Shown piece by piece: positions 52,501 to 62,884 of a stretch of DNA of 64,000 nucleotides (position 1 is its first letter; each line of letters opens with the position of its first letter). Origin of the DNA: Lepidostoma basale (Eukaryota > Arthropoda > Insecta > Trichoptera > Lepidostomatidae); the NCBI GenBank assembly GCA_022606425.2, contig JAHDVF020001303.1:1-64000 (forward strand), in the 5' to 3' direction. A program made the translations under genes and the position numbers. Under the pieces are notes generated by a model. The model saw nothing but the letters and a program-made list of their open reading frames with translations. It was not told the origin of the DNA and made no database searches.

Positions 52501-52825
52501 TACATATAATACCCATCTGACGGCTGTCAGTTTGTAAATGAAAAGTGGCTAACTTCAACATGTATCACTTTCGTAGAGGTATGCGCGCGCAGCTCTCAAT
52601 TTTACCCTATACTAAATGGGCCAAAAGAAGCATAACTTGTTGTGGTTGTTGTTTCTTTCCTATCGGTTGAACAGTGTCATGACTATTTATTCCCCTGATA
52701 CAGCAGCTCTAAACAGGGATGTTTTGCTGCGACTGACGCATTCTCGAAGGTTTTCTAGCCAGGATTAAATTTATTGGATCATATATTGAAAGTAATGAAA
52801 ATAAATAAATTAATGTTAAAAAAAC
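52501..52825. other. Unassigned stretch
   Basis: Nothing recognised. Confidence 0.3.
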
Positions 52826-53030
52826 ATGTTTTAATGTAAATTTAGTTAAAATCTACTGATGTTTGTATCTTTGACCGGTTTCGGCAGCTCGCCGCCATCT
52901 TCTGGGTGGCACATGGAACACCATAAGATGGAAGCGAGCTGCCGAAACCGGTCGAAGACACAAACATCAGTGGAATTTAACTAAATACGCATTTTAAAAA
53001 GATTTTTTTATATTTAATTTTTCATTGTTT
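52826..53030. repeat. HHL4 head-to-head dimer
   Basis: Left: atctactgatgtttgtatct, ttgaccggtttcggcagctc; right: gagctgccgaaaccggtcga, agacacaaacatcagtggaa. Left minus core CAGAAGA-T-GGC...GCC-GAAA-CCGG-TC (U4 changed to A). Confidence 0.85.
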
Positions 53031-53126
53031 ACAATGAACTTCTACCATGAAATTTCAAAAAACATTAATATATTTTTTTTAAATATATTTTGTATACAGC
53101 ACTCACTTTATTTAAAAAAGAATTAA

Positions 53127-53170
53127 ATACCGAACATGTTTCGGACACACAAGCCCTTCATCAGTGATAT
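53127..53170 (-). ncRNA. Hammerhead-like motif, HHL6, core intact with stem I
   Basis: Minus: stem I ATATC, A, core CTGATGA, extra A, stem II GGGC/GTCC (4 bp, one wobble) with loop TTGTGT, GAAA, palindrome CATG, TT, C, stem I GGTAT. Stem I gives 5 pairs (one wobble) after a single mismatch. All CUGANGA/GAAA residues are consensus. With 8925-8969 this is the best ribozyme candidate. Confidence 0.55.
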
Positions 53171-53184
53171 TATATAAATATAAA

Positions 53185-53690
53185 TATCCAATGGATGGAA
53201 TGTATGGAAGCAAAGCATGGAACTGGCAGAAGAAGGATGAGAGCAGAATAAATGCGATAGAGATAAGGTCCCTAAGACGTATGTATGGTAGAACGATATA
53301 CGACAGAATCTCAAATGCTGATATAAGAAAGGTATGTAGAGCGGAAGAAGGTATTATGAACAAAATTATGAAAGGATCGCTGCGTTGGTTCGGACATATG
53401 GAACGCATGGATGGAGAAAGAATGGTTAAGAAAGTATACGTTAATGATGTAAATGGGGTACGGAGTCGAGGCAGACCGTGGAAAACATGGCATGACCAAA
53501 TTAATCAAATTTTAAAGGTTGGTCACGTTAGAAGTCGGAGGAATCGACGTGCGTGTATGACTCGTTGAATGAATGTGGAGGACGCTAGAGAGGTTTGCCA
53601 GGATAGAGTAGTGTGGCGGTCCATTCTCTCTGCCTACCCCTGCGGAGAAACGGCGTGATGGTTTGTTTGTTTGTTTGCATAAATATAAAA
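53185..53690 (+). pseudogene. RTE-type ORF2 C-terminal copy
   Basis: MYGSKAWNWQKKDESRINAI, EIRSLRRMYGRTIYDRISNA, GSLRWFGHMERMDGERMVKK, GVRSRGRPWKTWHDQI, RRNRRACMTR, stop. Very close to 50090-50560 at base level. The next codons continue in frame after the stop (MNVEDAREVC). Ends gtttgtttgtttg. Confidence 0.85.
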
Positions 53691-53721
53691 TAAATAAAAA
53701 CACACAAATGTGGTCAGTTAT

Positions 53722-53985
53722 ATACATCATCATCATCGGCTGTCCCTCGTGTCCAAGGAAGACTGTCCTTCACGGTTGTGGGTTCGCATGTGAGTGAATT
53801 GTCCGATCCTGGACCCACATATTCTGGGGCATCTGGGGCAGGGGAAGGCGCTTGTAATGGAGCCATCACCGTCTCCCAGTGGTCTCTCCTTTCTCCTTCT
53901 CCTCCTCTCTGCGACGTCGTCTCTGCGCTGTGCTTCAAAGTCTTGCGTGCCTTTATGTACTGTTGTTATCTTTCTCGAAGGGCTT
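53722..53985 (-). pseudogene. LINE ORF2 C-terminus with zinc-knuckle-like end, copy 2
   Basis: Minus: LKHSAETTSQRGGEGERRDH, PLQAPSPAPDAPEYVGPGSD, SLTCEPTTVKDS, ending in catcatcatcatcgg. Copy 1 is at 5595-6025. Confidence 0.7.
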
Positions 53986-54020
53986 GTGTGTCCGAAACAA
54001 GTATATAATAAATAAAAACA

Positions 54021-54570
54021 TTAAACATCTGCAACACAAAGTTATGGCGAATTAAAATTTTGAAAGTTTATACATGATATTAATGGTAATCGAAAAGTAA
54101 ATATCACAATCAAATAGTATTTTCACAGACAATTGAATGCTATATAAAATCTTCAATGATACATTGTCCTCAAGAATAAGTTATCTTCTCTGTCTATAAC
54201 ATTTGATTTGTATCACTGCAACCCACACTTCACTCGTATAATATACAACCCGCCATGAGATTAGCACATTTTCCAGTTTGTGGACCCCTGATTCCGTGCA
54301 CTAGACAGTAGACAATGACGTCAATGCAATCTTTAAGGTCCAAAAGGTCTTGGAACCCGAATTAATTACGAGTTCGTTTACCGGCTACATTATAGATACA
54401 CCACCATTCAACTATGCGCATACTAACGCCGGCTGTCACGAAGCTGTTGATAACAAATTGAGCTATTTCGGTCTGTTTTTCCTTCTTATGCCCTCGATTT
54501 CGATTCTGCGTTCCCACGTCAACGAAATTCTAAAATTATCACATTGCATAGGTTTTTACATTTAGGTTTT
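54021..54570. other. Unassigned, with a 71-residue frame
   Basis: Plus frame 54350-54565 has balanced composition but no domain. Could be a decayed gene piece. Confidence 0.25.
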
Positions 54571-54574
54571 CTTC

Positions 54575-55000
54575 TTCTTTGCTAGCCGTCTTCCCTCCAC
54601 TGCTGGATATAGGCCTCTTCCAATTTCCTCCACTCGTCTCTATCCTGCCCCCTTTGTATCCAAGATTTTCCAACCCTTTTGACAATATCATCGGTCCATC
54701 TCATCGGTGGTCTTCCGACACTTCGCCCATTTGCCCATGGTCTCCAACTGAGTATCCTGGGTGCCCATCTGTTGCCATCCTGTCTAGCCAAGTGTCCAGC
54801 CCATTGCCATTTCAATTTTGCCACTGGTGTGGTGTTTGATTTCTTCATTCCTTATGCGGTCACACAAGCTCACACCAAGTATCTGTCTTTCTACGGACCT
54901 CTGTGTACATTTGAGCCTGTGGACATTTTTTGCTGTAAGAGTTGTCGTCTCTAGTCCGTATGTGATCATGGGCAGTATACACATGTCGTAGACCTAGGTT
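54575..55000 (-). pseudogene. LINE ORF2 C-terminus
   Basis: Minus: PMITYGLETTTLTAKNVHRL, QRSVERQILGVSLCDRIRNE, EIKHHT, then VAKLKWQWAGHLARQDGNRW, APRILSWRPWANGRSVGRPP, MRWTDDIVKRVGKSWIQRGQ, RDEWRKLEEAYIQQW. One frameshift near 54830. Well kept; same family as 61025-61455. Confidence 0.85.
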
Positions 55001-55104
55001 TTAGGTTTTAGGCTGAGACTAACATTATTGTTAGTTTAGTTTGGGTTAAGGCGAAAAGTAATGAATCAACAAAGGTACATAAACTTGTTTTTTTACTTAC
55101 TTAT

Positions 55105-55320
55105 TTACTTAAACAGCTTTTGACGTCCACTGCTGAACATACGCCTCCCCCATACTTCTTCACGTATTCCTGTCTTATGCCTTTCGCATCCAATCACCAG
55201 CAAAGTAGTTCGAATGTCATCGGGCCATCGCTTGGGGTCTCCCTGTTTCTTTTGTCTTCGCGGGGTCTCCACTCCACTACACTTCTGGTCCATCATCTAC
55301 CAATCTGGTAACATGTCCCG
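55105..55320 (-). pseudogene. LINE ORF2 C-terminus, related
   Basis: Minus: RRQKKQGDPKRWPDDIRTTL, GIREEVWGRRMFSSGRQKLF. Fits the GDPxxRWxDDI...W...EEVYVQQW pattern. Confidence 0.65.
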
Positions 55321-55574
55321 CAACTTATGTCTATATACGTTTATTAATACATTAATTTTCGCCTTCCTTTGTGCATTGCTAATAAAAATGCAATATAATA
55401 ATTCTTACTTTACAATGTATAATATTTACACAATACCATAGAAAATTAATAATGGAAATCCTTAAATTTAGCGGTAAAAAAATACCTACTTCATTTAAGC
55501 TAATATCCTTTATTTTAAATTTAACCCAAAACACCACATATCCCGTGGGGGTGAAAAAAGGAGGATGAAGTGCC

Positions 55575-55660
55575 GCATCGTTAAAGTGGGGCAGTCCAAT
55601 CCTTCTGCCTACCCCTCCGGAGAGACGGCGTGATGGTTAGTTAGTTAGTTAAAATTTTAG
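55575..55660 (+). mobile_element. RTE-type LINE 3' terminus
   Basis: gggcagtccaatccttctgc, ctacccctccggagagacgg, cgtgatggttagttagttag. Followed by a second copy in tandem. Confidence 0.8.
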
Positions 55661-55661
55661 G

Positions 55662-55915
55662 TTTAGTCATATGGACAAGATTGGTTAAAAAGTTGTATAC
55701 AGTATGAATGGAAAAAGAAGCCACGGACGGCCGAGGAAAACATTGCTTGACCAAACTAATCAATTTCTAAAAGGCGGCCACATTCAAAGTAGGAAAAATC
55801 GACGAGCATGCATGTTACGAGATGAAACTCGAGAGGTATGTCAGAATATAGTAATATTGCGGTCCATTCTCTCTGCCTACCCCTTCGGAGAAACGATGTG
55901 ATGGTTGCATATGAT
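55662..55915 (+). mobile_element. RTE-type LINE 3' end
   Basis: MNGKRSHGRPRKTLLDQTNQ, FLKGGHIQSRKNRRACM, TREVCQNIVILRSILSAYPF, GETM. Lacks the GTTA tail. Confidence 0.8.
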
Positions 55916-55921
55916 TTTACA

Positions 55922-56075
55922 ATAGATAGTTTATTTAAACTTAAGGTATTAAACTGAAATTCCACTGTTAATTCGGAAATAATATTAAAACTAACTAACT
56001 AAAGTTAGTTATTTCTGAATTTACAGTGGAATTTCAGTTTAATACCTTAAGTTTAAATATACTAACTATCATAAA
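55922..56075. repeat. Hairpin repeat, ~65-bp arms
   Basis: gatagtttatttaaacttaa, ggtattaaactgaaattcca, ctgt and the mirrored acagtggaatttcagtttaa, taccttaagtttaaata around aactaactaactaaagttag. No hammerhead-like core. Confidence 0.8.
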
Positions 56076-56281
56076 TATCATATTTAACACCGTTCATCAA
56101 TCATATTTAACACCACTTATTATAATTATATTTTTATTGTCACAAAAAATAATAAACACAACGGATATACACTGCATTTTAGGCGTAATTAAAAAATAGT
56201 TACACTGCTATTATTGTATAACTGTTATAGTATTACATGATAATGGAGTGTATCTCAGAAACATATTGTGTAATTAATTTT

Positions 56282-56815
56282 TCAAAGAGGGTTAAAAAAA
56301 ATTCTGAGGTATCTCTACGTGAGGGAGTATGGTAGTTATCCGTGGCTCTATCCCACGGCATTTCTTTGGGGAATGCTCGGAACCAATTATCTACAGTTTC
56401 GAAGAGATGGGCATCAAATAACCCATCTCTTTAGATTGATCAGGGGATGTTTCAGTCGTGCTGGAGGATGTTGGTATTTTTGTCCCCGATAGATATCTCC
56501 GACAGCGACAGCACAGATTGTTTTACCTACTGGCCGCCAGAACCAATCTGCCTCTGGTGACACCAGTGGGAAGAGCAATTAGTCTGCTGAACGCGGTCTC
56601 CTCGGAGATCGACGTCTTTCATATTAGTGAAAGTACGTTCAGGGGACGAATACTCTCGACTTTAAAAATCATCTTGTCTTCCTAATGTCGAACCATCTCT
56701 AATGCGTTTCTGGTATTATTTTGATGTATATAATATTTTACCTGTACTCAATAGATGCCTTAAACATTTATGCTGTTTGTAATGTCTTTTGAGTAAATAA
56801 ACTGATTTGATTTGA
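56282..56815 (+). pseudogene. CR1-like LINE ORF2 end and 3' UTR
   Basis: FVPDRYLRQRQHRLFYLLAA, RTNLPLVTPVGRAISLLNAV, SSEIDVFHISESTFRGRILS, then a ~140-bp 3' UTR (aatgtcgaaccatctctaat, ctgtactcaatagatgcc) and the tail aactgatttgatttga. The RT palm is missing. Confidence 0.85.
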
Positions 56816-57265
56816 AAAAGAAAGTATTTTTTCTAGTAATATTCGAGTAGTTACTGTCTTTAGTATACGATAAGTATATTCCGTATTAACAATAGCATTT
56901 TGCTTAGAACAGGTTTTAGTTCGTTAAAACGAGTTCTTAAACAAATTTCACCCTGTTAATAAGATTCTATTGTTTATTTTTTGATAACTTGTGATTACAT
57001 TGATTTATTACTGTAGCATTGTGATTCGCTACTGTTTCAAAATAAAGATTAATAATGTAATGTTTACATAAATAACGTGTACTCTGTGGAATGTAAATAG
57101 AACCGGACTACTTGCAATAAATTTATTTTTACAATTTTACATTAATGTAAACATTGCCCTACATTTATTGTCGCAATTTGCTGCTATAAAATACATCATA
57201 ACAAAAGTGTTGAGATGCTTCTGACGTCGACGCTTGATATCAGCGTGGCAAAGTTAACTACGAGT
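56816..57265. other. Unassigned AT-rich stretch
   Basis: Nothing recognised. Confidence 0.3.
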
Positions 57266-57658
57266 ATTAAGGCAAAAACATACTATTAACACGCCACGCC
57301 ACCCGATGCCACGTGATGCGTGTTGAGTCGAATCAAATTGTATTGTTTTCTATGGACAGAATCACACTACGAACACCCGACGCGACGCCATGCGCGCACA
57401 CGCCACCCGATCCAGACGAGCTAGATCAACGTGTTGCCGATGGTGGGAGTAAACACGCCACGTCGCGTGTTAATAGTATGTTTCTGCATTTAACACGCGA
57501 CGTGGCGTGTTTACTCCCACCACCGGCAACACGTTGATCTAGCTCGTCTGGATCGGATGGCGTGTGCGCGCATGGCATCGCGTCGGGTGTTCATAGTGTG
57601 ATTCTGTCCATAGAAAACAATACAATTTGATTCGACTCAACACGCATCACGTGGCATC
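57266..57658. repeat. Hairpin with 169-bp arms, 16-nt loop
   Basis: Arms 57305-57473 and 57490-57658 are complementary with only a few mismatches (for example cacactacgaac/cacactatgaac). The word acatactattaacacg at 57275 also mirrors the loop side (cgtgttaatagtatgt), suggesting a shorter MITE with these ends was inverted onto itself. GC-rich for this window; no frame or TSD recognised. Confidence 0.85.
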
Positions 57659-57659
57659 T

Positions 57660-57985
57660 GCCTTACATTTCTCTCTTATTTCATCGTTCGGTATTCTATC
57701 ATGCAACGTTTCATCAAGAGATGTCAGTACATCAGTACCATGAGGCTGATTATGCAATGCAATATAGGGGAGTCTGGTGGTGTCTCTTTGAACATGCCTG
57801 TACCAGTCCCTTTTTCGCTGTCTGCTCCATCTTATAATATCCTCAACCTCACATATCTCTCTTATTCTGGTGTTCCTCACGCGATCTCTCAGTGCGATCT
57901 CTCAGATTTCGGAAGTCCTCAAAACTTGTTTGGTCCTTACTGTGTCTGCCCTTGCTTCGACGCCATATGTTATTATTGATCATCT
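57660..57985 (-). pseudogene. Two fused LINE ORF2 scraps
   Basis: Minus: RNTRIREICEVEDIIRWSRQ, RKRDWYRHVQRDTTRLPYIA (family of 23060-23365). It runs on, in the same frame by chance, into LDETLHDRIPNDEIREKCKA (RTE (GTTA)n family). Confidence 0.7.
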
Positions 57986-58139
57986 TAACTATTTATATTA
58001 TATACGAGTATGTACTGCTTTAAATACTTCGTAGACTTGTTTAGTAATATATAATATTTTGAAATCATTTCGTTATTCTGATATTTCTTGAATATAGGGA
58101 AAACGTTCCGTATTCGGAAAATTTTCAGTTTGTTCACAA

Positions 58140-58260
58140 ATATTATATTGTATTATATGAAAGAAAATGGCCCTTTTTTAAGTGTTATTACATTTTATTG
58201 GAATGACACGTTTCGCCTTGCTGAGGCATTATGAAATTTATGTTAATTATTTAATTTTAT
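58140..58260. repeat. HHL1 fragment
   Basis: gaatgacacgtttcgccttg, ctgaggcattatgaaa: reverse core with ACGTG as stem III. Confidence 0.55.
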
Positions 58261-58414
58261 ACATTTTTTGGTACATAAAAAATGCATTAGTGATACACCC
58301 TTTTATTGCGTAATTGAAATTAGAAACGGGAATTTTACTGCCAATCGGTATAATTTAATTTTTCAATTTCATAGTGTTTTTAATTTTTTTGACATAGAAT
58401 TTATAGTTATACAG

Positions 58415-58770
58415 AAAACAAACAAACCATCACGCCGTTTTCCCGCAGGGGTGGTAGGCAAAGAGAATGGACCGCCAGACTACTCGATCCTGACACCCCT
58501 CTCTAGCTTCTTCCACATTCATGCAAAGAGTCATACACACACGTCGATACTTCCGATTTCTATTTTTTCGTCTACCTCGACTGCGTATTCTATTTACATC
58601 GTTAACGTTTACTTTCTTGACCATTCTTTCTCCACCATCCAACTCAGCGATCCTTTCATAATTTTGTTCATGATACCTTCTTCCACTCTACATTTCTTTC
58701 TTATATAAGCATTTGAGATTAGCCCGTACGTCGTTCTATCACACATTCGTCTTAGCGACCTCATCATTTA
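58415..58770 (-). mobile_element. RTE-type LINE 3' part
   Basis: aacaaaccatcacgccgttt, tcccgcagggg; minus codons YRRVCMTLCMNVEEAREGCQ, DRVVWRSILF; upstream to IMNKIMKGSL-like codons at 58650. A deletion removes the KTWHDQI block. Confidence 0.8.
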
Positions 58771-59004
58771 TACAGAAAAGTCTGTTATTTTTGGATTTAT
58801 TTTAATGGATTTGTAACAATATTACGATTTGTCGGGATTATTCAAAAAGAAAAAAAAAAGTTCATTTTAATAATATTTTTACTGACGGGTGTTTTTATAT
58901 TCTTCTGTATTACATTTGATTTTATTTTATTTTCTGTTCATAAGCTGATTAATTATAAATATGCTATAAATGATTTTATTAATTTGAAATAAAATAAATA
59001 AAAG

Positions 59005-59340
59005 AGTCTGCTTAGAACATCTGAGATGAAAGTCCTAAGATTCATTTCTGAAAAAACTCTCCGAGATCGTGTCCGTAACGCAGACATAAGAAAAACTTGT
59101 GAAATAGAGGATATCGTTTAGTGGAGTAGATCCAGAAAAAGATACTGGAGGGACCATGTAGCCAGAATGGTTAGTGACAGACTCGCATATACAGCCGCTC
59201 ACGAAATCCTCTCCAGACGCCGCCCACCTGGAAAACCGCCTAAGAGATGGAGGGACAGCTGGTCCTCATCATCCCGGGAGACATGATTTCTGTGCCACAG
59301 ATCGTCAGATCTACGAAAAGAAGATGAAGAAGTAAATAAA
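59005..59340 (+). pseudogene. LINE ORF2 C-terminus
   Basis: LRFISEKTLRDRVRNADIRK, TCEIEDIV, stop, WSRSRKRYWRDHVARMVSDR, RRRPPGKPPKRWRDSW. Ends gaagatgaagaag. Confidence 0.75.
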
Positions 59341-59346
59341 GTATCT

Positions 59347-59649
59347 TATTATAAGGATTAATTGTATCTCAATAGAGACGAAGATGTAAATTCTTTTCTG
59401 GGAACAGAATATGGTGGTCGAGGCGCTTACAGGACTTACCTGTCATTGGTTGGGTTAAGCGATCGCTTTGTGTTAACAACATTCCCCATTCCTCCCTTCT
59501 TACGATCACCACGTCTGAGAAATTTTTGGAAGATGTGTATATGCTACAATGTTGAGGAACACTTCACATTTTTTACTTTAATCTACACTAGCGCCATCCA
59601 TTAAGATTAGGTGTAAGCATTAAGCAGAAAACTTTATTAATGCAATAAG
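59347..59649 (+). repeat. Repeat X, copy 4
   Basis: aaggattaattgtatctcaa ... gcgcttacaggacttacctg ... cagaaaactttattaatgca. Confidence 0.8.
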
Positions 59650-59879
59650 AAGTAAGTATCTTATTATTTTAAATGTATTATAATATTATAGTAAGGTTCT
59701 GAATGATAAAAAGAAATATTTCGAAAGGAACGTTTTATTATAATTTTGTTTCTATCGAAACCCAATCGATTACAATGTTAATAAAAATGAGACCGTGAAT
59801 ACCCATTCGTTTTTGTATGAAACAATAGCATCAAAAATTGATAATATTTTGACCTATATTTTCATGTTTTATTACATTT

Positions 59880-59945
59880 CAGCGCCGTTGAGATGATTTA
59901 TTCATAAAAAACGGGCGCTTTATAAATTCATCTAAATCAATTTAT
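59880..59945 (+). mobile_element. L2/CR1-like LINE tail
   Basis: gcgccgttgagatgatttat, tcataaaaaacgggcgcttt, ataaattcat. Confidence 0.55.
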
Positions 59946-59994
59946 GTATAAACGTAAAATATGACTGTCATAACCATATATAAATATAACTACA

Positions 59995-60115
59995 TGTGAT
60001 GAAACAGCTGTCCCGTAAAATAAAATAAAATACAATTGTGATACAAAAAACAAAGTTTATTCATTAATAGTTTTTTAAATGTTAAGGTATCATAGTGTTT
60101 CGGCCAAAACAATGG
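59995..60115 (+). repeat. HHL8 fragment
   Basis: gatgaaacagctgtcccgta (TGAAA-CAGCTG-TC), caattgtgatac, then gtttcggccaaaacaatgga. Confidence 0.55.
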
Positions 60116-60129
60116 ACTATTTAAAATAT

Positions 60130-60275
60130 AACTAATTAATACGAATGAAAACGTCAGTTTTCTAGAAGTTTTATTATATTTTATGGGAATGACATGTTTC
60201 GCCCTTCTAAGGCATTATCAAATGTCATTCCCATAAAATATAATAAAATTTCTAGAAAACTGACGTTTTCGTCTT
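60130..60275. repeat. HHL1 dimer with one core deleted
   Basis: acgaatgaaaacgtcagttt, tctagaagttttattat and its mirror; the fold now closes at caaatg/tcattccc. Confidence 0.8.
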
Positions 60276-60394
60276 TTAAATGAGGTTGCAAAAGAGATAG
60301 ACCTCTTTGGATGCAATTATGGCGAATTCGTGAAGGGCAGCAAGGAAATAACTGGCATTCATAAGGTTTTATGTACATTTCGTTTGATATTATT

Positions 60395-60470
60395 ATTTTT
60401 TCACCCTTTACATCGATTTGGCTCGCGCTGTAACGATGTAAGGAGTTTTTTTCAACAAAAAAAAAAATAA
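60395..60470 (+). mobile_element. SINE variant b tail
   Basis: ccctttacatcgatttggct, cgcgctgtaacgatgtaagg, then an A-run. Confidence 0.65.
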
Positions 60471-60699
60471 TACAGTACAGGTGAACTTCGAAGGGCCTCT
60501 GTGCGGCAATTTGGGGCATAGAATAATATATGCCCCCTTGCTCTGCTATAACTATGGTGAACGTATAGATTTAGTTCTCTCAGTATTCCTGGATTGTAAA
60601 TACCAACGGATAATAGTTTAAAAAAATGCTTACCTAGAAAGATCAACGCAAAGATTTACAAAGACTTTTTTATAATTGATAATGAATTTGATACACCCG

Positions 60700-60925
60700 T
60701 CTACTGAGGTTCTTTCTTCAATGTCCCTTCACTATCAATATTGTTGACAATACCAGAATTGTCAAAAATTATAATAATATTGACAATATCCCCGATAATA
60801 TTAACAATATCCCCTCCACTTTTAAATATTAACGCCCCGAGATCAGAAAATTCTTTTTTCACCTTACACGATCAATATTATTTAAATACCCATACTGTAT
60901 TGTCAATATTATTGATCGAGTTAAG
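60700..60925. repeat. Cluster of gtcaatattattga-type palindromic words
   Basis: caatattgttgacaat, taataatattgacaata, taatattaacaatatcccc and ttgtcaatattattga recur in both orientations. Confidence 0.5.
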
Positions 60926-61024
60926 GACGCTTTAGATCTTCGCCCTTAAATCTTTGCAGTTGGTACAAACCTTTGCAAGACGTACTTGAAAGTATATTTT
61001 ATTCTCGGTTATGTTTATTTAATT

Positions 61025-61455
61025 ACATACATACATATGGTCTTGAAACTGCCACTCTGACAAAGCACAGTGCAGAGAGACTAAGAGTCATGCTACGAGC
61101 GATGGAGAGAGCCATGCTAGGCTTGTCCCTTAGAGATAGAGTCAGGAACGAAACGTTGAGGGATAAAACAAGAGTCACAGACGAGATCCACCGGGTGACG
61201 ACTTTAAAATGGAAATGGGCAGGGCATGTCGCTAGAGCTGCAGACGAAAGATGGGCCAAAATACTGCTGAATTGGAGACCGAGTCACATGAGAAGAAGAG
61301 TAGGAAGACCACAAATGAGGTGGAGGGATGACCTGAAACGATACGCTGGGGTGCTTTGGATGCAGACTGCGCAGGAGAGATCGACATGGAGGGACATGGA
61401 GGAGGCTTTTTGTTACAAGAGTGGACGGCGATAAGCTGAAGAAGAAGAAGATGTT
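61025..61455 (+). pseudogene. LINE ORF2 C-terminal frame, 153 codons
   Basis: YGLETATLTKHSAERLRVML, RAMERAMLGLSLRDRVRNET, LRDKTRVTDEIHRVTTLKWK, WAGHVARAADERWAKILLNW, RRRVGRPQMRWRDDLKRYAG, VLWMQTAQERSTWRDMEEAF. Stop-free to its end, then (GAA)n tail. 5'-truncated after the RT palm; no ATG supported. The best-kept member of the (GAA)n-tail family whose insertions at 33552 and 36557 carry TSDs. Confidence 0.85.
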
Positions 61456-61726
61456 TATTTACGACTGCTTGAAGCGTCCTTGTACTGATGCTGTTTGAAA
61501 ATAAGTTAATTTTCATATTTATACTAAAATTAGATTCTGTTCGCACGTTTCCAGCCTTGCATTATTGCCGCGTAATTAAATTCTCAAAGAAAATACGTTC
61601 ACTGCACAAGTCTTAATGAAATGTGCTTTGTACTCTTTCTTAGATCAAATAAACAACTTGAGGGAGAACAGAACATATTAAACCGTACCTAATATGCTCA
61701 TTTTTAATTCTTAGTCTACATATGGG

Positions 61727-62180
61727 TCTATATACTCGTATATAAAAATGAATGTTTGTGTCTGTCCATGCTTTTCTCGAAAATTACTGAACCGATTTCG
61801 CTGAAAATTTCACAGTTTGTTCTTATTTGTCACAGGAAGATTTTGAGAGTAGTTTAAATGAAATCCAGACGTCTTCTTCTTTTGAAAAAAAAAACGATTG
61901 CTTTGAAATTGTGTTATTTACCGATTGCTTCGAAATTTTAATACAATGTTGCATTAGAATACGCGGGTGTTTTCATAAACATTTCTTTTTTTTTGAAAAA
62001 AAACGATATCATTGATATTTTGTTATTTATCGATTTCTTCGAAATTTTGATACAATGTTGCATTAGAATACGCGGGTGTTTTTATATACTTTTGTTTTTA
62101 TTTTGGAAAAAAGCGATTCCTTTGAAATATTGTTATTAAACGATTGCTTCGAATTTTTGACACCACTTTGCATTAGAATA
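61727..62180 (+). mobile_element. Helitron-like 5' region with 109-bp tandem repeat
   Basis: tctatatactcgtatataaa, aatgaatgtttgtgtctgtc, gaaccgatttcgctgaaa is a 5' opening widespread in insect Helitron-like repeats. From 61895, about 2.6 units of a 109-110-bp repeat follow (cgattgctttgaaat at 61895, 62004 and 62114; gcattagaat at 61951, 62060 and 62170). The 3' end was not found. Confidence 0.5.
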
Positions 62181-62189
62181 ATATAAATA

Positions 62190-62470
62190 ATTAATACGAA
62201 TGAAAACGTCTGTTTTCTAGAAGTATTATTATATTTTATGTGAATGACACGTTTCGCCTGTCTAAGGCATTGTCAAATGTTATTGTATAAACCATTTTAT
62301 CAAATGTCAGTTTTACTTCATTGTTCAAGAAATGATAAATCTGTTTTCTAGATATTTTATTATATTTTATGGGAGTGCCATTTTTCGCCTTGCTAGGGCA
62401 TTATCAAATGTAACGATAAGCAAAAGTGTACACATTTATGTGCTAGAGTTACGTTTTTCATCAATATTAA
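62190..62470. repeat. Two HHL1 arms in the same orientation
   Basis: gtctgttttctagaagtatt at 62208 and ctgttttctagatattttat at 62341, each followed by a tttcgcc core end. A tail matching tatagagttttacatca lies at 62475. Confidence 0.65.
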
Positions 62471-62504
62471 TTACTTAATATAGAGTTTTACATCAGTATC
62501 TTTC

Positions 62505-62600
62505 GCAGTTTCAATCCTAGGAATTGGTTTGCATCAAAGTCTTCAATCTCGTCTTCCACTGCGCTCGGTCTTTTGCGGTCCTCTTCTATTCAATATATGA
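62505..62600 (-). pseudogene. LINE ORF2 scrap
   Basis: Matches the end of 46283-46380: tttcaatcctaggaattggt, ttgc, cgcgctcggtctttt-type codons (KRTAKDRAQWKTRL). Confidence 0.6.
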
Positions 62601-62654
62601 GATACAGTTCATGTCCTTGCACACCTGAATCATACATTGAATATATATTTTTAA

Positions 62655-62850
62655 AATTATTTTTCTTCTTCAGCCTATTCCCGTTCACTCCTGGAAAAAA
62701 GTCTTCCTTATTTGCTTCCACGCCACTTTGACTTGTGCAGACTGCATCCAGGTTATGTTGACATATCGGTTCAGGGAATACTTCCTTTGTGGTCCATGTT
62801 CTTCAAGTCTACGTGACCTTCCCAAGGCCATTTTAGAGTCGCTTCACGGT
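62655..62850 (-). pseudogene. LINE ORF2 3' end, (GAA)n-tail family
   Basis: ttcttcttcagcctattccc, gttcactcctgg, cagactgcatccaggttatg and, at the far end, gccattttagagtcgc (TLKWP). Confidence 0.75.
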
Positions 62851-62884
62851 GGATGTTGTCAGTGACATTTGTTTTTTCTCTCAT

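Larger units (their letters stand above)
53108..54020. repeat. HHL6 pair spread by LINE insertions
   Basis: Left (minus) copy at 53108-53175; right (plus) copy at 53970-54020 (gaagggcttgtgtgtccgaa, acaagtatataata). RTE (53185-53690) and a second LINE (53722-53985) sit between. Confidence 0.65.

Noticed and set aside
57305..57537. 74-residue frame in the 57.3-kb hairpin
   Set aside because: Composition effect of the GC-rich arm, mirrored on the other arm; not conserved as protein.
60181..60519. 112-residue antisense frame
   Set aside because: Runs through an HHL1 hairpin and a SINE tail; no domain.
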